Source of the DNA: Clostridia bacterium
GTDB lineage: Bacteria > Bacillota > Clostridia > Oscillospirales > Acutalibacteraceae
DNA: 49,989 bases
Reading direction: 5' to 3'
Assembly (NCBI GenBank): GCA_017631955.1
Contig: JAGBSJ010000010.1
Coordinates: forward strand, 1-49,989
The notes under the pieces are model-generated. The model saw only the letters and a list, made by a program, of their open reading frames with translations, was not told the DNA's origin and did no database searches. The position numbers and the translations under genes are program-made. Of this stretch, positions 45,801 to 49,989 are shown one piece after another. The number at the start of each line of letters is the position of its first letter. Positions within the stretch are counted from its first letter, which is position 1.

Positions 45801-46503
45801 AATTAGAAACCTTACTGCAGAAGATGTTGCAAGAAGTGTTGAAGGTTTCTCAGCAAAGGTTAGAGAAAGCCAGATGATTTTCATCCCAGGTGGATTCTCC
45901 GGTGGTGACGAACCAGACGGTTCAGCTAAGTTTATTACTGCATTCTTCCGTAACCCTGCAGTTAAAGAAGCTGTTACAGACCTTCTTGATAATCGTGATG
46001 GCCTTATGTGCGGTATCTGTAATGGTTTCCAAGCACTTATTAAGCTTGGCCTTGTTCCTTACGGAAAGATTATTGATACTGATGAAAATTGTCCTACACT
46101 TACATTTAATAACATCAGTCGTCATCAAAGCAGAATCGTTCATACAAGAATCGCGTCAACAAAATCTCCATGGCTTTCCCTTATGAATGTTGGCGATGTT
46201 GTGAATGTGCCTATTTCTCACGGTGAAGGTAAATTCCTTGCTTCTCCTGAGCTTATTGCAGAGCTTGCTGCAAATGGACAGATTGCTACACAGTATGTTG
46301 ACCTTGATGGTAATGCTACTGCAAATATTGACTTTAATCCAAATGGTTCATTGTGTGCTATTGAAGGTATTACTTCTCCTGATGGCCGTGTATTCGGTAA
46401 GATGGGACATAGCGAACGTATTGGCGATGGTCTTTATAAGAATGTTCCTGGCGAATACGATATTCGTATGTTTGAAGCAGCTGTAAAGTATTTTAATAAA
46501 TAA
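42811..46503 (+). CDS. purL: Phosphoribosylformylglycinamidine synthase, single-chain (PurL-PurQ fusion)
   Basis: Converts FGAR to FGAM using glutamine and ATP. 1230 residues, a large fused enzyme of the clostridial type. The N-terminal PurS-like part is followed by the DTYWSDHCRHTTF linker, the first AIRS-like domain (KNETHNHPTEIEPFGGAAT), a second domain with AIGGKDSMSGTF, and a C-terminal class I glutaminase. The last has PVFPGTNCEYDSA, FIPGGFSGGDEP, the nucleophile Cys1070 in CGICNGFQAL, and SHGEGKF (His). GGAGG precedes the ATG. Last gene of the operon, closed by a strong hairpin terminator. Confidence 0.97.
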   Translation: MVYRIFVEKKTGLDNEAKGLLNEAKHLLGIENLEDIRLFNRYDAENITEELFDYAVKTVFSEPQLDNVSTGVEVSDAYVFAVEALPGQFDQRADSAAQCIQIISQGDRPLVRTAKVYALYGDLTDADIKAFKNHVINAVESREAALELPETLAAEYAAPETVATVDGFITMDETALANLLDEKGLAMDLDDLKFLQAYFRDTEHRDPTITEIRVVDTYWSDHCRHTTFSTHLDNVRIDDPAVQEAYERYLAARVEVYGEEKAAARPQTLMDIATIGTKTLKKRGLLPELDESEEINACSIHVTATVNGEDQDWLLMFKNETHNHPTEIEPFGGAATCIGGCIRDPLSGRAYVHQAMRVTGAGDPRKTIAETLDGKLPQRKICQTAAAGYSSYGNQIGLATGHVAEMYHEGFVAKRMECGAVVAAAPAYNVRRERPAPGDVIVLLGGRTGRDGIGGATGSSKSHNMKSLTTMASEVQKGNAPEERKIQRLFRNAEVTRLIKRCNDFGAGGVSVAIGELAPGLQIDLDAVRKKYEGLDGTEIAISESQERMAVVVAAEDADKFIAFAQEENLEAYRVAVVTKEERMVMKWKGNIIANLSREFLDTNGAVKHMNVTVTKKDFSVLSKAMYGSLREMASDLCTASQRGLVERFDSTIGAGSVVMPYGGKRQLTPTQSMAAVLPVLPGQETDQASVFSWGCDPDHLSVDPYTGARASIYNSVAKLVAAGCDYKLAYLTLQEFFERLKTEPERWGKPFAALLGAFDAQLELNAAAIGGKDSMSGTFLDLDVPPTLISFAIAPIKKQDVISPEFKEANHPVYLFGATDESADSLKATWEAFHNLCKEGKVKASWAVERGIGEAVMKMSFGNNIGFSSSAELKENWHLGMWGFIVAELTEDVVIPGVMKIGTTTEEPVIKLEDDSATIQELYELHTATLEDVYPTKAKEDKGEIPTYSFEGKCDIAPANKVAKPKVLIPVFPGTNCEYDSARAVEKAGAEAEIFVIRNLTAEDVARSVEGFSAKVRESQMIFIPGGFSGGDEPDGSAKFITAFFRNPAVKEAVTDLLDNRDGLMCGICNGFQALIKLGLVPYGKIIDTDENCPTLTFNNISRHQSRIVHTRIASTKSPWLSLMNVGDVVNVPISHGEGKFLASPELIAELAANGQIATQYVDLDGNATANIDFNPNGSLCAIEGITSPDGRVFGKMGHSERIGDGLYKNVPGEYDIRMFEAAVKYFNK

Positions 46504-46516
46504 TTTATATCATAAA

Positions 46517-46554
46517 AATAACCCGAGGCACAATGCTTCGGGTTATTGCTTTTT
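46517..46554 (+). terminator. Terminator of the purine operon
   Basis: 14-bp stem AATAACCCGAGGCA/TGCTTCGGGTTATT (one G-U pair) with a 3-base CAA loop, then GCTTTTTA. Confidence 0.9.
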
Positions 46555-46574
46555 ATGTGTGAATATAATATAAT
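46546..46574 (+). promoter_or_regulatory. Probable promoter of the FTR-like gene, nested in the purL terminator tail
   Basis: TTGCTT (46546-46551) overlaps the end of the terminator stem and its T tract; 17-base spacer; TATAAT (46569-46574), 18 bases before the start codon. Confidence 0.5.
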
Positions 46575-46592
46575 TAACTAGAGGTGAATAAT

Positions 46593-46793
46593 ATGGCAGT
46601 AAGATTTAATGAAAACAAGGAATTAGTAGAAAAAATTAAAGCTGGTCTTAAAGCAAAAGACGGTTATTGCCCTTGCAGATTACAAAAATTAGATGAATAT
46701 AAATGTGTTTGTGAAGAATTCAAAAAACAAATTGCAGACCCTGAATTTGAAGGTTATTGTCATTGCAAGTTATATTATAAATCAAAAGATTAA
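46593..46793 (+). CDS. Small ferredoxin-thioredoxin reductase catalytic-domain-like protein
   Basis: 66 residues with three Cys-x-Cys pairs: CPC (26/28), CVC (38/40) and CHC (56/58). This is the signature of the Fe-S disulfide-reductase catalytic chain of ferredoxin-thioredoxin reductase. The spacing differs from the plant/cyanobacterial enzyme (9 and 15 residues between pairs rather than 16 and 8, from memory), and no variable subunit is nearby. It probably binds a [4Fe-4S] cluster and handles electrons to a disulfide, but the partner is unknown. The ATG at 46593 is chosen over the in-frame GTG at 46584, which overlaps the GAGGTG ribosome site. Confidence 0.8.
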   Translation: MAVRFNENKELVEKIKAGLKAKDGYCPCRLQKLDEYKCVCEEFKKQIADPEFEGYCHCKLYYKSKD

Positions 46794-46828
46794 AAAAGAT
46801 GCTATGTATATACTACATAGCATCTTTT
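46794..46828. terminator. Bidirectional terminator between the FTR-like gene and rex
   Basis: 15-bp stem AAAAGATGCTATGTA/TACATAGCATCTTTT with a 5-base TATAC loop; symmetrical A/T flanks serve both convergent genes. Confidence 0.88.
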
Positions 46829-46833
46829 AATTA

Positions 46834-47466
46834 TTAATCGTTGTTGTTCACATGATAACTTAAAGTCATTAAACTATCACTTAAATGAACATTTTCAACT
46901 GCAACATCAGGGAAATCAGCTAAAATATCATAATGACTGAAATTCCAAAATCCTTTAATTCCAAGTTTAACAAGTTCAGGAGCTAACTCTTTTGCTGCAA
47001 CGCTTGGAATACAGAGAACGGCAACAGTAGGGGAGTTGTCTTTACAGAAATCATATAAACCATCAGTATGGCGTATTGGTAATCCGCGAAGCATTTGACC
47101 TGAAAGTGCCTTGTTTCTGTCAAAAATACCAATCACATTAAATCCACGTTGTTCAAATGACATATGTAATGCAACAGCTTTACCAAGGTTACCAGCACCA
47201 ATAATAATTGCTTTTCTGTTACTGTTTACACCGAGAATATTACCAATTTCGTTGTAAAGACTCTCAATGTTATAACCATAACCTTGTTGACCAAATCCAC
47301 CGAAACAGTTGAAATCCTGACGAATCTGGGATGCAGTAAAGCCCATTTTTTCTGATAAATCTTTAGATGAAATTCTTACGCAACCATTTTCTTTTAATTC
47401 ACCTAAAAATCTGTAATATCTGGGGAGTCTCTTAATGACAGAAATTGATACGTCATTTCTATTCAT
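46834..47466 (-). CDS. rex: Redox-sensing transcriptional repressor Rex
   Basis: DNA-binding repressor that senses the NADH/NAD ratio and controls fermentation and respiration genes. 210 residues. N-terminal winged helix (VIKRLPRYYRFL, RISSKDLSEKMGFTASQIRQD), then a Rossmann domain with IIGAGNLGKAVA and FDRN, and a C-terminal helix for dimer swapping. GAGGTG precedes the ATG. It is the last gene of an aconitase-isocitrate dehydrogenase-rex unit, only 15 bases after icd, so it may adjust the citrate branch to redox state. I did not find a Rex operator near it; the promoter is outside the window. Confidence 0.95.
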   Translation of the reverse strand: MNRNDVSISVIKRLPRYYRFLGELKENGCVRISSKDLSEKMGFTASQIRQDFNCFGGFGQQGYGYNIESLYNEIGNILGVNSNRKAIIIGAGNLGKAVALHMSFEQRGFNVIGIFDRNKALSGQMLRGLPIRHTDGLYDFCKDNSPTVAVLCIPSVAAKELAPELVKLGIKGFWNFSHYDILADFPDVAVENVHLSDSLMTLSYHVNNND

Positions 47467-47481
47467 TTTGTTTCACCTCAA

Positions 47482-48645
47482 TTATGAAAGTTTTTTTACA
47501 GTCTCCATTACATAGTCGCCGAATGCGCTACATGTTGCGCCATTATCACGACCTGTGATTGTAAGTTTCTTTTCTTCAAACATACAAATGTCAAGTGCTC
47601 TTTCAAGTAAATCAGCTTCTTTTTGTTTACCGATGTGTGAAAGGAGCATTACAGTTGCACGAAGCATTGAGCATGGGTCCGCATATTGACCGCGACCTTC
47701 ACGAATCATACGAGGTGCAGAACCGTGAATTGCTTCAAACATTGCATATCTCTTACCAAGATTTGCACTACCTGCAGTACCAACACCGCCTTGGAATTCA
47801 GCAGCTTCGTCAGTAATGATATCGCCATAAAGGTTAGGAAGAACAAATACCTTAAAATCTTTTCTTCTCTTTTCGTCGATAAGCTTTGCAGTAGTAATGT
47901 CAACATACCATTCATCAGTAATGATTTCAGGGTACTCTTTGCCAACCTCTTTACAGATTCTAAGGAATTTACCGTCAGTAGTCTTAATTACATTTGCCTT
48001 ATTGATAATTGAAACTCTTTCTTTACCATTTCTCTTAGCGTAATCATAAGCCATACGTGCAATTCTTTCTGAGCCCTCGCTTGTTGTAACAACAAAGTCC
48101 ATAGCAAGGTCTTCTGTTACGTTCACGCCTTTTGAACCAACTGCATAAGCACCTTCTGTATTTTCACGGAAGAATGTCCAGTCAATACCTTGGTCAGGAA
48201 CTTTAACAGGACGAACATTAGCAAAAAGGTCAAGTTCTTTTCTCATTGCAACGTTAGCGCTCTCAATGTTTGGCCATGGGTCGCCAGCTTGGGGAGTTGT
48301 TGTAGGTCCTTTAAGAATAACATGACATTCTTTAAGCTCTGTAAGAACATCATCAGGAATTGCTTTCATAACTGCAACTCTGTTTTCAATTGTAAGTCCA
48401 TCAATAACCTTGAACTCAACTTTACCTGCTTTTACATCGTCAGCAAGCATATATTCGAGTACTCTTGCTGATTCTTTTGTGATAATCGGTCCAATACCGT
48501 CGCCACCACATACACCGATAATGATTTTATCAAGTTTTTCAAAATCAACAAAATCTTTTTGTGCTTTAATTTTTTCGTTTCTTGCAAGTTGTTCTCTAAC
48601 AAGAGCTTCAAACTTAGCAAGTGCTTCTGAAATCTGCTTTTCCAT
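47482..48645 (-). CDS. icd: Isocitrate dehydrogenase (NAD type, isocitrate/isopropylmalate family)
   Basis: Oxidative decarboxylation of isocitrate to 2-oxoglutarate. 387 residues, metal-dependent beta-decarboxylating dehydrogenase. GVCGGDGIGPIITKES, the substrate site IESANVAMRKELDLFANVRP (Ser, Asn, two Arg), RENTEGAY, and NLYGDIITDEAA (metal Asp). ECHVILKGPTTTP and FEAIHGSAPR are further family blocks. Isopropylmalate dehydrogenase is the main alternative, but the adjacent aconitase favours isocitrate. AAGGAG overlaps the aconitase stop codon. NAD rather than NADP preference is inferred from the subfamily, not proven. Confidence 0.88.
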   Translation of the reverse strand: MEKQISEALAKFEALVREQLARNEKIKAQKDFVDFEKLDKIIIGVCGGDGIGPIITKESARVLEYMLADDVKAGKVEFKVIDGLTIENRVAVMKAIPDDVLTELKECHVILKGPTTTPQAGDPWPNIESANVAMRKELDLFANVRPVKVPDQGIDWTFFRENTEGAYAVGSKGVNVTEDLAMDFVVTTSEGSERIARMAYDYAKRNGKERVSIINKANVIKTTDGKFLRICKEVGKEYPEIITDEWYVDITTAKLIDEKRRKDFKVFVLPNLYGDIITDEAAEFQGGVGTAGSANLGKRYAMFEAIHGSAPRMIREGRGQYADPCSMLRATVMLLSHIGKQKEADLLERALDICMFEEKKLTITGRDNGATCSAFGDYVMETVKKLS

Positions 48646-48657
48646 ATTTAATACTCC

Positions 48658-49989
48658 TTAAAATGATTCTTTAGTATAATTTAATAAACCGCCTGCAAGA
48701 ATAATATCTTTCTGACGCTGTGAAAGGTCATATTTGATTTCATATTCTTCGTTCGTTGTAAGATTTACAAGAACTGCTGGCTCGTTGTTTATAATAGCGT
48801 TTTTAATGCCCTTAAGTGATAATTCATCGCCCTGTGTAATCTTGTCGTAATCATCAGGATTAGCAAAATTAAGAGGAAGAATACCCGCATTAATAAGGTT
48901 TGCACAGTGAATACGAGCGAATGACTTTGTAATAACTGCTTTAACTCCAAGATAAAGTGGAACAAGAGCAGCATGTTCACGTGATGAACCCTGTCCGTAG
49001 TTAGCACCACCTATTACAATACCTTTACCTTCAGCTTTGATTCTTTCAGGGAATGTTTTATCACAAACACCAAAGCAATATTGTGAAAGGAATGGAATAT
49101 TTGAACGGTATGGGAGAATTTTAGCACCTGCAGGCATAATATGGTCTGTTGTAATATCGTCTCCAACTTTAAGCACTGCTTTTGCTGTAATATCTTCACC
49201 CATTGGCTCACTTGTTGGGAATGGTTTGATGTTTGGTCCATACATAACTTCAACATCTTTTGCTTCTTCAGGAGTTGCAGGCATTGCAACCATATTGTCA
49301 TTGATAATAAACTCATCTGGAAGTACGATTTCAGGGAATTCTCCTAAATCGCGTGGGTCTGTAAGATAACCAGTAAGTGCTGACGCTGCAGCAACTTCAG
49401 GGCTAACAAGGTAAATACCTGCGTCCGCAGTACCTGAACGACCTTCAAAGTTTCTGTTAAATGTACGAAGTGAAACACCGGCAGAGTTAGGTGACTGACC
49501 CATACCAATACATGGTCCACAAGCACTTTCAAGAATACGAGCACCGGCATCAATCATATCTGCAAGCGCACCATTCTGTGAAATCATATTAAGAACTTGT
49601 TTTGAACCAGGAGCTATTGAAAGACTAACTGCAGGATGAACTGTTTTACCTTTAAGGATTGCAGCAACTTTCATCATATCAAGAAGTGATGAGTTAGTAC
49701 ATGAGCCAATACAAACTTGGTCAACTTTGATTTTGCCAATTTCTGTAACAGACTTAACTCTGTCAGGCATGTGTGGACAAGCAGCCATTGGAGCAAGTTC
49801 TGATAAGTTGATATTAATAACTTCATCATAAACTGCATCTTCATCTGCTTTGAGTTCAACCCAATCTTCTTCACGGCCTTGTGCTTTCAAGAATGCTTTT
49901 GTAATATCGTCAGATGGGAATACAGATGTAGTTGCACCAAGTTCTGCACCCATATTTGTAATAGTTGCACGTTCAGGAACAGAAAGTGT
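48658..49989 (-). CDS. acn: Aconitate hydratase, C-terminal two thirds (5' end outside window)
   Basis: Fe-S hydro-lyase interconverting citrate and isocitrate. 443 residues are visible, and the frame stays open through the window edge (...VPERATITNMGAELG), so the true start lies beyond 49989. [4Fe-4S] ligands are seen in IGSCTNSS and ACGPCIGMG; substrate-binding FEGRSG and the C-terminal swivel domain DDITTDHIMPAG, GGANYGQGSSREHAAL follow. It most resembles the ~640-residue bacterial type related to mitochondrial aconitase. It is the first visible gene of an acn-icd-rex unit making 2-oxoglutarate. LeuC-type isopropylmalate isomerase is less likely because the swivel domain is fused. Confidence 0.93.
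   Translation of the reverse strand, partial: TLSVPERATITNMGAELGATTSVFPSDDITKAFLKAQGREEDWVELKADEDAVYDEVININLSELAPMAACPHMPDRVKSVTEIGKIKVDQVCIGSCTNSSLLDMMKVAAILKGKTVHPAVSLSIAPGSKQVLNMISQNGALADMIDAGARILESACGPCIGMGQSPNSAGVSLRTFNRNFEGRSGTADAGIYLVSPEVAAASALTGYLTDPRDLGEFPEIVLPDEFIINDNMVAMPATPEEAKDVEVMYGPNIKPFPTSEPMGEDITAKAVLKVGDDITTDHIMPAGAKILPYRSNIPFLSQYCFGVCDKTFPERIKAEGKGIVIGGANYGQGSSREHAALVPLYLGVKAVITKSFARIHCANLINAGILPLNFANPDDYDKITQGDELSLKGIKNAIINNEPAVLVNLTTNEEYEIKYDLSQRQKDIILAGGLLNYTKESF

Noticed and set aside
47482-48645. 3-isopropylmalate dehydrogenase (leuB)
   Set aside because: Same superfamily, but adjacency to aconitase and the substrate-site serine block favour isocitrate dehydrogenase.
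1-49989. Mobile elements, CRISPR arrays, tRNA/rRNA genes
   Set aside because: No repeat-spacer pattern, transposase or integrase coding frame, or tRNA/rRNA-like sequence was recognised by eye on either strand.

Overview
The window looks like chromosomal DNA of an anaerobic, low-GC, spore-forming Clostridia-type Firmicute, most likely a gut Oscillospirales/Ruminococcaceae relative. This is inferred from the AT-rich sequence, AGGAGG-type ribosome sites with frequent GTG/TTG starts, spmA/spmB, rubrerythrin, an NAD-type L-lactate dehydrogenase, Rex, and a clostridial-style purine operon. I see no mobile elements, phage genes, tRNA/rRNA genes or CRISPR arrays. It reads as a conserved housekeeping segment with three RNA- or DNA-level regulatory signals and several unusual enzyme variants.

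Layout. 1-2804: end of a glycolytic operon (pgk, tpiA, gpmI), with spmAB convergent against it. 4008-8774: uvrB-uvrA behind a clear promoter and a candidate LexA box. 8810-9781: membrane-anchored alpha/beta hydrolase. 9931-13525: DivIVA-like coiled-coil protein, a lone class I fumarase beta-type subunit, and PcrA helicase. 13555-16383 (minus): RodA-type SEDS glycosyltransferase with a GH123-like DUF4091 protein. 16536-19438: TypA/BipA and a divergent MreB-like protein. 19466-22261 (minus): asparagine synthetase and lactate dehydrogenase. 22377-24516: GH28-like protein and a maltose-type O-acetyltransferase. 24564-25897: divergent trmO and rubrerythrin.

26006-34988 is a UMP biosynthesis operon (pyrC, carB, pyrK, pyrD, pyrF, pyrE, pyrB, pyrI) with every step except carA. 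Its promoter is followed by a short leader with a possible 15-residue leader peptide whose stop codon lies at the base of the 3' arm of an intrinsic terminator, a layout that resembles pyrBI-type attenuation. 35052-46503 is a purine operon (purE, purC, purF-like, purM, purN, purO, stand-alone AICAR transformylase, purD, fused purL/purQ). It is preceded by a ZTP (pfl) riboswitch whose conserved 3' end is built into a terminator. Together the genes cover PRPP to IMP apart from purB and purK. Its most unusual members are a PurF homologue lacking the glutaminase cysteine but keeping all four Fe-S-type cysteines, and the final two steps split between an archaeal-type PurO and a single-domain transformylase.

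46593-49989 holds a small ferredoxin-thioredoxin reductase-like protein and, on the minus strand, an aconitase (truncated by the window edge), isocitrate dehydrogenase and the NADH sensor Rex in one probable operon. No gene-free stretch exceeds 300 bases; the two largest gaps (25898-26127 and 34989-35231) are filled by the pyr leader and the purE riboswitch region.
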